This document shows positions 47,964-60,064 of a stretch of 64,000 nucleotides of DNA, piece by piece; the first letter of the stretch is position 1; the number at the start of each line of letters is the position of its first letter. A program made the position numbers and the translations under genes. This DNA comes from Diabrotica undecimpunctata. Taxonomy: Eukaryota > Arthropoda > Insecta > Coleoptera > Chrysomelidae. The DNA lies in assembly GCF_040954645.1 (NCBI RefSeq), contig NC_092811.1:85055199-85119198 (forward strand), read 5' to 3'. Below the pieces are notes generated by a model. It saw nothing but the letters and a program-made list of their open reading frames with translations. It did not search any database and had not been told where the DNA came from.

Positions 47964-50275
47964 CCCTCTATTGCCCGACTTTTTTGTAAACTTTTTTGTT
48001 TATAAAATGTTTTAATTTGTATATGTGCTCAAATATCCATTTACAACAACTATTAATTTTTTTAGATTTTTTAAATTTCGTTTGGGGAGAGTTTTGGGAG
48101 TGTTTACCAAAAACTAACGAATTAAGTTTTATACTTATTTATTATGCAATTCAAAAAAACAAATATTTGTAGTTGTAAAACATAAAGCAACTTTACATTT
48201 ATCGCACATTACTTTAGAAGTATTACAGCATCCTGGTTTTTCGCATCTTCCCTTTTTTTCAGAAATTACTGGCCAGTGAAGGGTTTGGTCAAGCCTAACT
48301 TCCTTTGGTAGGACAATAGCAGTAGATCCTCTCCTCTGTTTTTTTACAATTTCGTTCTCAATTTCACTGAGCCTGGGACGTCCTTTGTTTTTGATCTGGT
48401 CATTGCTTGCTAACAGTACGCTACATAAGTGGTACTTAAACTGTAACAAAGGCAACTTCTTTTTAATTTCAAAGTAATTACAATCACGACAGCAAGGGTA
48501 ATCACAATCACGAGGAGGCAACAACCAGCTGTTAACAACAGCTAAATCCAGAAGGTGAAAAAATATTTTTAGATAACACTTTTTAGATCTTATGTCTGTT
48601 CGGTAAAAAGCAATTAGTGAATCCATAAGATCGACACCTCCAATAAATTTATTATAAAATTGCACTAAATTTGGACAGCATACAATAATTCTTGATTTTT
48701 GTTTCTTATTCCACATCTTGACTAACGAAGTAGGCTCAGAACCAACAAATGTACTAAGCAAATGAACCGGTTTATTATCGTACCACTTTAACGCTGTTTG
48801 TCTTATGCCATCTACTGTAGCGTGCTTTTCTTCTACAGTACCTCTGCTCTGTTTCTTTATATTCTTGTCATCAGAAAAATGGCAATAAGGCAATCTGTTT
48901 GGAAGAACAGTTCCCAAACATTGCAGTTCACGTTTTTCCATTTCAATCTGCAACTGAATGCTATTGAACCAGTTGTCAAAATATACTTTATAGTATTTGT
49001 TTGGTTTGACTATCTCACACAATCTTATTACTACATTACCGCTGGTGTCTACATTAGGCAAATGAAGAGGATGTTTAACAGTTCCTGTATATAATTCCCA
49101 GTTATAAACAATACCGTTGCTATCACACAAAACAAATGCCTTGTATCCCCATTTTTTGGGTTTGTTCTTCATATATTGTTTTAAAGAATGTGCCTCTTTG
49201 AATGGTATCATTTGTTCATCAATACACAATTTTTCACTCATTGGAATACTTTGAAAATTTTAAAATAGACCGTTGATGAATGGTCTAATTTTGTATAACT
49301 TATCATTATTGTTGACCATATTTTCGTTATTATTGAAATGCATTTTAGTTTTTATTTCTTCCCAGCGATTCCTAGATATAGTATCGACTATTTAAGCAAC
49401 ACGTGTTTCCTTCTGCCAAAATGATCTTGTCCTTGGCAAGCCATATATTGACATCAGTAGAACATATCCAATAAATTGGTTTAATTCTGCTAGTGTCATA
49501 TTCAATGGTTTATTTATATTCTTTTGCAGTGCATACAAATTACTTTGTTCTACTATGTTTTCCAGCATATTGGTAGATATCATCTTTTTAAAATAATGTA
49601 GAGGGGATTCCGGTTCTAATAATTTGCATGTTGGTGAATTACCTTTCCATTCTGGAATTGGAAATACTGTTCGGAAACCACTCTTCCACTGAATGTTTTT
49701 TACGATCATTTTTGACCTTTTGAGCAAATTTTGTTCAGTGTGTTTTTCTGTTTTATCGGTATCGCCCTCATCTTCATCTTGGTCCAAATCTAAATTGGTA
49801 TCCTGGTCTAAATTTGCTTCGTACAAATCATCTTCATTTTCCATTTTATTTGATCCTGGATCGATTGATATCTGAGTACCTCGAAAATTCATTATCACTT
49901 TCTTATTATCTAAGCAACATACCTGTTTTTTATCACAGTACTGAAACAACACAATAAAATAAACAAATGTCAACGGTAATCAATATCTAAATGCTGATAT
50001 AATGCCTCTGTATGTATTTTAAAATATATTGTACACAATTTATAACAATAAATCACGATCGAAAATACAAACTAATAAGGCAGTCATGTCCATTTGACAT
50101 ACTGTTAAACATTTCCATATAGGTTTTGTCATAGGTTCATCGAGTGTATTAAAATGTATAACCAAAGGTTGCCTGAAATTAACAGAGGGCATACTAGAGT
50201 CGTAAATTGTTTTAAAAAAGTTTTCTGCATCAAAAACTCCTTTGTTGCCTTGAGTACACACGGGGCTATAGAGGG
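47964..50275 (-). mobile_element. piggyBac-like DNA transposon
   Basis: The left end CCCTCTATTGCCCG and the right end, read inward as CCCTCTATAGCCCCG, are terminal inverted repeats beginning CCCT, as in piggyBac elements. The flank is TTAA at 50276-50279 and TTAG at 47960-47963, a target duplication with one change. 2.3 kb with one transposase on the minus strand. Confidence 0.85.
48135..49892 (-). pseudogene. piggyBac-type transposase with two stop codons
   Basis: Starts MNFRGTQISIDPG (49892) and runs in one frame to 48135, about 585 codons. It has an acidic N-terminus (DQDTNLDLDQDEDEG) and then the DDE_Tnp_1_7 domain. The catalytic Asp positions are LCIDEQMIPFK, VYFDNWFNS and GGVDLMDSL. 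The end is the cysteine-rich CEKPGCCNTSKVMCDKCK domain used in end recognition. Only two nonsense codons break it, TAA at 49392-49394 and TAA at 49260-49262, both between the N-terminal part and the first catalytic Asp. All three Asp and the Cys region are kept, so it was probably active not very long ago. Confidence 0.88.
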
Positions 50276-50539
50276 TTAAAATAGCTGTATTGAGCGAGGA
50301 TAAGGTTATTGATGAGGAAAAAAAGACCTATCGCTGAGGAAGTGAGAAAGTAATTGGCAAACACAAAGAGCACTTTAATTACATTAAATGAAATATGCAT
50401 TACAATCTATCATGACACACATATCTTGATACACATGAAACAAGACAATTAATAAACACGTTAAGAGAATCTTAAGAAATAATAACCAAAATTTAATTTT
50501 TAGTACACAAAAGAAATAATGATAAACAGAAGATACACA

Positions 50540-51519
50540 AATTAAAAAAACGTTATCCCCTTATTGTACGCAAGAGAGATACCTCTAGGAAAAATCAAAA
50601 CGATCGAAAATATATACCAAAACAACACAATAAAAGTAAAAGTAGAAGAAGAACTAACCGACCCTATTAAAGGTGACAATGGGATAAGACAGGGATATTA
50701 CCTGAGTCCTCTATTATTCAACCTGATTATGGATGAAATAATAAAAAATAAGAATTAAAAAGGGATACCAAATGGAAGAAAAACAAATTAAAATAATCTG
50801 CTGTGCAGACGACGCAATACTACTCTTTCACAGTGAAAATGATTTACAACGTATGCTGCACCAATTTCATATAACCGCCAGAAAATTTAACATGTTAATT
50901 TCCCCAAAAGAGACAAAATGCATGGTTACAAGAGCAAATTTACTAAGATGTTAATTGGAGCTGGAAGGTCATATAATAGAACAAGTGTTAGAGCTTAAAT
51001 ATCTAGGCATCACATTATCTAGCTACGGAAAGCTCGAAACTAAAGTGGAAGACCCAGTGAATAGAGCAAACAGAGCCACAGGCTGCCTAAATGAAACATT
51101 ATGAAGAAATAAAAATATCGGAAAAGAAACGAAAGGCAGAATTTACAAAACAGTCATCAGACCAATAATGACATACGCGGCAGAAACAAGATCTGACACA
51201 GAGATGACCAAAAAGATATGAAACAGCAGAGATGAAAACACTTAGAAAAATTGATGGTAAGACACTATGGGACAGAGCTAGAAGTACAGATATACGACGT
51301 AGACGCAAGGTGAAGAACATCAAGAAATGGAAGAGTAGAATGAAACGATCGTATAAGCCGAATGACAACAAATAAAACAATAAAGACGGCAAGAGACGGT
51401 TAACCCATAAGAAGACGATCAGTAGGACGACCACGAAAACAATGGAAAGGCAACTTACTGGAGGCACATTGAAAAACAGACAGAGTTATGTCTATATAAA
51501 AAGAAAAAGTAGAAGAAGA
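50540..51519 (+). pseudogene. 5'-truncated LINE with target duplication
   Basis: AGAAGATACACA at 50528-50539 recurs at 51520-51531 around this insert. It codes in pieces for the later RT: GIRQGYYLSPLLFNLIMDE (50676-50730), ICCADDAILLFHSENDL (YADD position, 50798-50850), LELKYLGITLSSYGK, and YKTVIRPIMTYAAETR. The 3' tail is A-rich then (GAA)n. Stops at 50756-50758 and 50952-50954 and later frameshifts inactivate it. The true TSD may be shorter because its first bases resemble the tail. Confidence 0.75.
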
Positions 51520-51573
51520 AGAAGATACACAGGATAAACATTAAAATAGTTGCAAGAAAGATAAAATAAATCA

Positions 51574-51680
51574 GTCATATTAATGTAGAATATCAGAGGA
51601 CAGAGTGTTTAGAGAAAATAATGAATGTCATATTAATGTAGAATAGCAGAGGACAGAGTATTTGTCATAGCTTTGGACAA
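51574..51680. repeat. 53-bp tandem duplication
   Basis: GTCATATTAATGTAGAATA-CAGAGGACAGAGT occurs at 51574 and again at 51627 with few differences. Confidence 0.8.
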
Positions 51681-52479
51681 GTGCCCAATTAAAAAAAGAA
51701 CACAGATCGTTCAAAAAAGACGGAACTCTAGAAAGAAAATAGAATAGATTTAAAAAAATAAAAGCATAAACATGTCTTTTTCTACTTTTTTAATATTGAA
51801 GATACGTAAGTAGAACATTGAATTAAAATGTAACCTTTGATATTTGTGATAAACCCATCACCTGAACAGTGGCGCCGATGTATGTAGTTAAGATTGTTTA
51901 CAATTATTTTAACTGTTTATTTTTTTATTATCTATATATGAGTTGTGACAGATATCACAAACTTATTTATTTTCCACAAAGAGGCTCTTTAGAACCTAAA
52001 ATTATTACTATACAAATCTGATTCGACATATCTTCAAAAAGTAATACACGGCATGTAAAATTTAAATTTTTAATAAAAAGTAAAAGATTACGCATTACTT
52101 ATGGGGTTTAAAAAACGAGCCTTTAGGTAGATTGAAGTACTAATAAGACCACCGCAATCGGGCATACCCCGGGTAATGATTAATTAATTAATCGGCTAAT
52201 TCTTCAGTCACCCCCTTAATATGATTTTGTCAAATTGGTCCTTTTTAGAACCAACTATTCTAATAACATATATCTATAACTGTTAAGGGGGTAAATCTAA
52301 AAATCAAGAAAGTTTACTTTACTTAAACTTATCAGACATATGAGCTAAACACGAATCTGACTAATTTCTAGTACAAGAAACACATATAGGGCCTAACCTA
52401 GGGTATTTGGTATATAGCTGATCGCTGAAAACCACATTATAGATATAGACATATTATTTCTATCGGAAAAAAAGCAAAG

Positions 52480-53470
52480 AATAACTCAAAGTAAGAAAGG
52501 ACAAAACCAGTCAGCTGAGAGAACCTTTTAACGATTTTGAGCTTGGATCCACCATCTATATATTTAATGAAAAATAATACAAATACCGACATTGAGGACC
52601 TGAGCACAAAGCTTATTACGACATCTGGACCAAAAACACTACAATGGCTTATCCAGATGATGAACAACTGTATTCAAATTAGGAGATACCCAAAGTCTAG
52701 AGACATGCCAAAGTTGTTACCTTGCTTAAACCTGGCAAAAACTCCAACGACCACAAAAACTATCGGCCAATATCTTTATTTTGTCAGCTATTCAAAGTGA
52801 TGTACATCACAAATACTAAATCAAAGATGGGTACGAAAAATATCGGGTATCAGTGGTGGTATTTTTCAATCTAAATGCCGCTTACGACACCTTAACTTAC
52901 AGAATATTTTTTGAAAAACTATATGGTATCCCCTTAGATAACAAACTCACTTATAATTTCTGCGTATGCCTAAACAAGAGAATATTTTTTATATCACTCA
53001 ATGGTAAAAATAGCAGATGAAGAACGGTCTCGCTTGGGGTAGCATAAAGGCACCTACACTGTATAACATTTACACAAACGAATGATCCATACCGGTAGAT
53101 ACTAAGACTTCTATTATATAGACGATACACCTATTATTGCACAATAAAAATAAACTATGAATCAATTTTTAGCCAAAACCCCTAAAAAGCTCGTGTGTGT
53201 TCCTTCAATTTCCCTAACATAGACGCCTTCACAAAACTGAACATCCAATAATGTCATGAAATTGTTGAACGTAGACTCCCTATAAATTCCTTGAAAATAG
53301 TTTGTATCGCACGGGGTCAGTCACAGATTATTGTTTAAAACTAAAAGGTAAATTGAGGACCAGAAATAATATTGTTCGCAAGCTTGTCAGCTAAAAATGA
53401 GGTGCACATCCTTCCGCCCTTAAAACATAGACGCTTGCACTATATGCATCTGCTGCCGAATATACCTTGT
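52480..53470 (+). pseudogene. Decayed Jockey-type LINE RT
   Basis: Readable family blocks in several frames: SGPKTLQWLIQMMNNCI (52627-52675), KSRDMPKLLPCLNLAKTP, IGQYLYFVSYSK for the NYRPISLL block, LAWGSIKAPTLYNIYTNE (about 53025-53085), TRNNIVRKL (about 53360) and LALYASAAEYTL (about 53435-53470). Their order is that of a Jockey-like RT and C-terminus. The YADD itself is destroyed near 53115. Confidence 0.7.
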
Positions 53471-54230
53471 TAGAAAAATTATTATATTATTATGTTAGAC
53501 ATATTTATTTTGAGATAAACTTTTATCGAGATATCATATGTTGTACATAAATAAGACCAGAACTAAAATAATAAAAAAGCTTTATACAAGATATCGCAGA
53601 AGATTGGATGAAATAAAATTAGTTTTTATTAATCGGATGCTTACATAAAACGTACAAAGACATACTCACGTAAACAAAATATATTACGAAATTTTTGTAA
53701 TTAAAAAAAACATCGAGTTTGGCATTGAACTAATAAAATTATATTAAATAAAAGAACAACATTTTTAAAAATGCAGACAAAATAAAATTTCCTATGCAAC
53801 CGAATATTACATTAAATAATAAGCCCAAATCCTTTTGTATCTATATACCTGTTTTTAAAGAACCAGTTACCTTTCAGTACGTAGTTATATCAGGTAATAA
53901 GATATCCTCTGTTACTCGGTGTAATGCGTATTAGATTACACTGTCTACGAACAGTAGATAAAAATAAGGAGCCCATATGAACCGTTCAGGGTATATGTTG
54001 AAAATATACGGTATAATCACACAGTTGCCAAACTCTCAGAGCTTACTTAAACCGATAAACGTATGGTTCAAATATACATTGAAGAAGATCTGTACGACCC
54101 CTATAATATATACACGTGAACTAAACGATATACATTTATGATACAGGGGTATTTACGGGCTCCAAAAAATTTTTATAAATTATTAAACTCTACATGTTGA
54201 CGAATCGACAGAACCAATATTATGGAATGG
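53471..54230. other. AT-rich stretch without recognisable gene
   Basis: No conserved protein block found. It leads into the iterated CTCCG motifs at the right edge of the 12.7-kb block. Confidence 0.4.
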
Positions 54231-54319
54231 TCAAGTGAGCTCCGTATATCGGTATCTACTTGACCACGGAGCTCAATTGAACCTGAATTTTAACATGGGC
54301 GGAGTCCACTTTATGCCGT

Positions 54320-54323
<4 letters not shown>

Positions 54324-54393
<70 letters not shown>
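54324..54393. repeat. (AT)n microsatellite
   Basis: About 70 bp of AT repeats between the 12.7-kb block and the solo LTR. Confidence 0.95.
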
Positions 54394-54397
<4 letters not shown>

Positions 54398-55728
54398 ATG
54401 ATGTATTGTTTGTTTGAATGATGAGCAATGAGTATTTTTTAATAATATAGAGTTTTTATCGCGGTTCTCAAAGAATTAGTTTGTAAGTACTTTTTTAAAT
54501 TATCTTTATTATATCTATTATGAAACACACATATATATCTAACCCAGCCAATGTAAATTTAAAATAAACTATCTTTAAATTGAAATTCTTATGAAACTAA
54601 TTAAATTCTATAGACAATGTAAAATTTAAACAAAATATCTTCAAAATTGAAATTGTTATGACACTAACTAAATTATATTAACAAAATTTTGTACCTTTCT
54701 GTCACTGAATGCCTAAATGAACTGTTTTCCACTATATAGATTATAATCACCACTCAAATGTCTTCTTCTCATCTTCGGTTATCCCTGTTTTTGTGAAATT
54801 ACTTTTTCCAATTGTCAGCTTCCACCAATTTAAGATATTTTTTTCACAGCATTTATAAACCACGAAGCAAACCAGCAACAGCATTTATTTTTATTCTTCT
54901 TTTCAATATATCAATATCCAATCACCAAAATATTATTTAATTTTAATATTCAATTAATACTTCTTCCATTATCATCATTTATACATAACATAATTTTTAA
55001 TCTTTAATATTATTTTCTTTATACTGTTTCTTAATATTGATTTAACTCACTATATTGAACAATTGTAACTGATTGACTGCCTCTAACTAATTTTCATACT
55101 AAAAAAACTCATAACTAACTGAATCGACTTTCTTACTAAACTTTCTGACTGCTTGACTTAAACTTTCTGACTGACTTTGAATCTAAATCACCGGGTATTT
55201 ATATCTTTTTGGATGTTCCAGAACCATCTGGTAAGAAATCATGTTCCATTTGTTCTATTAAATACATGTCTGAATTTTCTGGAACAAACCATTTCGCAAA
55301 CAAAGCCATCTCCGGTGATCTAGAGAATTCCTTACTTATCCATCGAGAATTTTGTTGGCATTTAGGCTTTTCAGATCAGAGTATACATTTAAATCAGTAA
55401 CTTATATAAATTAAACATTTTAATTTAATAAATTACACATTTTAAACAACATATTATCATTATAACCCCACTTTATATTCGTAATTATTCTTAAACGTCA
55501 CTTCAGAGTATGTATATCTGGTTGCCTAGTCACATGGCTCACTTAAATATATCTACAACATCATAATTACTAAAAAAATACTTTTTATATGCTAATTTCT
55601 TAAAAATGCCCTCACATAAATATATTTTTATTAAATTCTCTAGTATATAACTCCTTAAAATAACCAAATACTTGTTATATCTAAAATTATCTAGTATATA
55701 ACTTATAAATTATTTTCTTTAAACACCA
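54394..55728 (-). repeat. Family-2 solo LTR
   Basis: 1335 bp, matching 29262-30525 over most of its length. Minus orientation is inferred from a GATATAAATAC TATA box near 55196-55206 followed by AGTCAGTCAG. No internal element sequence adjoins either end; both sides reach (AT)n within about 10 bp. Confidence 0.75.
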
Positions 55729-55735
55729 ATCATAT

Positions 55736-56100
<365 letters not shown>

Positions 56101-56449
56101 TCAATATAAAGAGAGAAGGAAAAGCTGCAAACTACAAAACGCTGCCACATACATAGATTTCAAAGATTTAGGCAACCAAAATTATATATTTGGTGTAATT
56201 TTGGTTCTACGTTAAAATAAATTAAAGGAAAAGTATATCTTTTTTAAAACAAACATATATTTGTTATGTTATAAAGAACAGTATTAGATCATTATCTTCC
56301 GGTTCAGACGTCTCCACTGACTCTGTGTTTGGGTCAGCAGGTAATAAAAGTTCAATCATTTCAGATAGAAATGCCTTGCGTGAATGTTTTTTTTATTTAA
56401 AATCCACAAGGAAAATAATTCCTGTAGCTGGCTGTATACCACGTATAAC

Positions 56450-56961
56450 AAAAGAGGTTATTCTTTGTATGTGGGTATATTTTATTTTATAAAAACCCTT
56501 AAAAGGGCAACATTACAAGCACGAACGTTTTCGGAACAACTGTTCCATCATCAGGTTTAAAATGCAGGTTAACATGCCTGAGCCACCAAAATATTTGGGT
56601 AAAAACCCTTTAAATTGAAAAATGTTACCAAAGATTGTACATGATGTTTATAATATTATGTGATGTTTAATATTTTAATTAGATTTTACTTCAGGTAACA
56701 TACACCCATGCTTAAGTGAGTTCCAGTGTCCGGAGAGTAAACCTCTTCAAAGCAGTTGCCAACCGTAGTCCGTTTGAAGAGGTTTATTGGTGAATATTTA
56801 TGGTGAATAGGTTTGAATATTTTGGTGGCTCAGGCATGTTAACCTGCATTTTAAACCTGATGATGGAACAGTTGTTCCGAAAACGTTCGTGCTTGTAATG
56901 TTGCCCTTTTAAGGGTTTTTATAAAATAAAATATACCCACATACAAAGAATAACCTCTTTT
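56450..56961. repeat. Perfect 146-bp inverted repeat with hammerhead-like core
   Basis: Arms 56450-56595 and 56816-56961 read as exact reverse complements, with a 220-bp spacer. Each arm holds CTGATGA, a 5-bp hairpin GGAAC/GTTCC, and GAAA (plus strand about 56862-56889), the conserved core of hammerhead ribozymes, which Penelope-like elements carry in their terminal repeats. The spacer has its own 14-bp-stem hairpin (56738-56751 and 56773-56786). No ORF. Confidence 0.8.
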
Positions 56962-57049
56962 TTTTTTATTTGTTTCATGCAACTAATGAAGGGATCTGAA
57001 CTTAACAAAAGCCTATAATATACATCTACATTTTTCCCTAGAAAACTTT

Positions 57050-58640
57050 CTAGCAAAATTTAACCGGTATGATAGGAAATGCTTTTGATAGGAATGCTAT
57101 GATAGGAAGAAGCGAACTTTTTATGATTTGGCTTTCATATATTAATAGCTTGTGCATGATTGGCGTCATTAGATGCCAGCCATACAGTTCCACGTACAAT
57201 TTTGCTGTTTCGTACGCATACGTATCATATTTTTTAGCATCTATTTTGTGGCCACTTGAAATAGTTTCTAAAATTACCTTGAATCTGTAACTCATATCAA
57301 AGCTAATACCTGTAATGTCTGAAGCCAATTCGGAATTTTCAAAAAATCCGTGGCTTGTCTTGCCAAAGTTGGCCTTTGGCATGTCAACGAATAGTCCGGT
57401 TTCATTCCCAAACCTCTCCTGAATTTACGACTTCTTTTGGGCTTTTAATGCCTTTTCTTTTTCACTTTTTCTTTCCCTGTATTTTTTTACAGGTAGTTTA
57501 TATGCAAGGAGTATAATACTTTCAAAAATATGGATCCGCGCGTGTAATATTGACAAACCGATTTCCAAAGCTTGAGGGTTAACAGTATTTTTCATTGAAA
57601 AATCATTAAAGTTCTTTGAGATAACTCCACAAATGTAGTACTTGGATTTTGACTTTGTTTGTCACTGCGTTGCACACCTTACCGTCAATCGTACTCATTT
57701 TGAGTTGGTGCTCGAACGAAAAATCGTTGTCATTTAACGTAACAATTGTATAGTTCAGTTGTTTAATGGACTCCTGCACATATTTTATCTCTTCTTTAGT
57801 TACATCTATTGTTTTTTTACTAATCTAAATCGAATTTTTTTTACAAACAATGTGCAAAGGTACTAAGGAACTTATAAAAATGTTGGCATCTGAATTAGTA
57901 TTATTATTGAAACTGTGTTTAAATTTGGATTGTTGGGCACCGTCACAACCTCATTTGTAAATTATCAATAAAGACTTCCTCTCTTGCTCGTTAAGTCGAA
58001 TTAGCACATCTTCTAGGTATTTTGATACTCGTGTTACGGTTAGATCCATTGGGCACTCTATTGTTGTCTCGATAAATCAGCTTCAACTAACATCTTGAGT
58101 GCTTACAGAGGCGTTAATGAAGGTAGCTCATCCATGTAGCAAACTTTACTGTAGGCTTTTCTATATCTACTGGCCTGTGTTGGTGAGTTCGTAATATCGT
58201 TAAGCAATTTTGAGGCGGTTCTATGTCCTGTTGTCTGCAACACAGATTTAGCAGCGTGCACAATAACTTCATTACCTACGGAGGCTCTTATTTCTTTCGT
58301 TTTCCTTCGTTTACTGTATTCACTTAATTCTCCAAAAGACTTAGGTTGTCGACCTTGAGTGAAAGCTGTTTCAATGGGAATCTCGTTTGTTCCCTCTAAC
58401 CACGATTGGTTTTTTTTTCAGGAAAACATCTTAGTGTTTATTTGCTTTTGCCCATCGTTGCTTAATTTGTGATTTTATATTAGAATATCTATGTTTAAAG
58501 ACATCTTTAGCCTCTTGGTTGTGCCCATAACGCATTAGGGCGAAATTCTCATAATAACCAAGTTTTTCCTTTAATGTTGGTAAAATTTGACTTTGTAGTT
58601 GGTCAAATATGTATTGACGAATCACTACTTTAGTATAAGT
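57050..58640 (-). pseudogene. Decayed transposon-family ORF of unknown name
   Basis: On the minus strand, pieces match an ORF family repeated in insect genomes. 58625-58431 is an N-terminal piece (KLGYYENFALMRYGHNQEA). About 58250-58040 reads TTGHRTASKLLNDITNSPTQASRYRKAY and LKMLVEADLSR. 57382-57050 reads MPKANFGKTSHGFFENSELASDITGI, SGHKIDAKKYDTYAYETAKLYVELYGW and the PIMHKLLI block. In relatives these are one long protein with VDMPKPGFG, SSGxKIN, LYPWxxMP and VHKILIHG. Frameshifts and stops separate them. Function unknown. Confidence 0.5.
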
Positions 58641-58649
58641 ATTTATAAA

Positions 58650-60060
58650 GTCAGTTGAAACATTTCACTCGGACGAGATTTATAAGGGCAGTTCAATATT
58701 ACATTTACCGGTAATCAAGTTAAAGTATAAATAACACGCGTCAATGTTTCAAACGTATTTGAACAATCCCCGTACTTCGTAGGAAAGAGATAGAAGAAAG
58801 AAAGAATGAAAGATACATCCCATCAAATAAATATTGGACATTGATATGTTATTCAAAATCACCAATATTTAACAGGCTACTTGGAGGTTCGTTTCCAGCC
58901 GGCGGCGATGGTGTACAAATAAGAAACGCTGTTGTTTCATGCCAGTGCTGTACAGCTAAAATGTTTATTATTTTACGAAGTATAATAACTGTTTTAAATC
59001 ATTATACTGTCAATAATGCCTATTGCCATTATAAATAAATTATTTTTGTTACTAAATATGATATGTTAAAAACTTTTTTATACACTTATGTACTTTACGA
59101 TAGTTTTAAGTAAATTAAAATTGTCCTTACTCTGTTCTTCATTAATCTATATTTGAATATACAAATAAATGAGGCGCCCATGTCTGGTAATATGATATTA
59201 TTCTTTTAATGTTTGTCGGCAACCAGTTTTTTGGTTGTTTCAACTGACTTTATAAATACTATACCCGATGCAGTAGGTAGACCTGAAACAAATGAAAAAC
59301 GAGTTTAATACAAAATAACGCAAACTCAATATTTGAAATAGAGCATTTCAAAGAGACTTAGCTCAAAAAAGCGCGAATGTGGCTGTTTGTTATAAAGGAT
59401 ATTCGTTTACCAAATTCCCATCAGTAAACATGAGCACGTGTTGATATTCGCCGTCTCATTCGTTAAGAGGCAATAAAATATAATTTATTACCGTAAGCGA
59501 GACAGATTCTCATGTTACAGATCCCAACTTGTGATTATTTTAAATTCTAATTGTATCGTGTTGATTTTTAAGTTATTATATTGTGTTATATTTATGTTAT
59601 AGTTATTGTTAAGTTATTTACTGGTCGTGCTATTTTTTAGAGTTTAGTTTAATATAATGATTAAATTTCAAGAAATTCTTACACTAACAGTTTCAAAAGT
59701 AAATATTTTTAAAAATTATATGATACATAGGTCGTACATCAGTACGACCCTGTTTGGCTTACACGTGGTTCTGTTGACGACTGGGAATTTGTAGAATGAA
59801 TAGGGTTTAGAATTACTCAATATAGACTTTATAGACATATGTCAAGTATATATTATAACAAAAATTATGACAGGGACGGACTAAGAAGTACTTTAAAACA
59901 GTTATTGAATATAAAATTGATGTAAAAAAATACATTATGAACAGGGTTATGTTTGTCGTGTTCAAAATTAATGATAGATAATGTGAACTGAGTTAGTTTG
60001 TGTTCAAAAACAATAGTTCTTACCTGAATTATCGCAATCTATCACAATTAAATCGAAACA
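58650..60060. other. AT-rich stretch without recognisable gene
   Basis: No conserved protein or RNA motif seen on either strand. Confidence 0.4.
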
Positions 60061-60064
60061 ATTA

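Larger units (their letters stand above)
41661..54323. mobile_element. Candidate large composite element between (AT)n tracts
   Basis: The block starts CTAGCGGTTAATGTAAGCTC after (AT)n and ends CGGAGTCCACTTTATGCCGTAG before (AT)n; the last, read inward, is CTACGGCATAAAGTGGACTC, similar to the first. A motif of the form AAGTRRRCTCCG recurs near both ends: 41669-41682, 41751-41763, 41779-41790 on the left; 54232-54244, 54267-54278 and 54300-54313 (last two inverted) on the right. Such iterated subterminal motifs are typical of transposase binding sites. No transposase matching these ends was identified; the piggyBac inside has its own ends. It could instead be two small related elements. Confidence 0.35.

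Noticed and set aside
50040..50261. 73-codon minus-strand open frame upstream of the piggyBac transposase
   Set aside because: Lies between the terminal repeat and the transposase start, with no match to the family's N-terminus; most likely untranslated.
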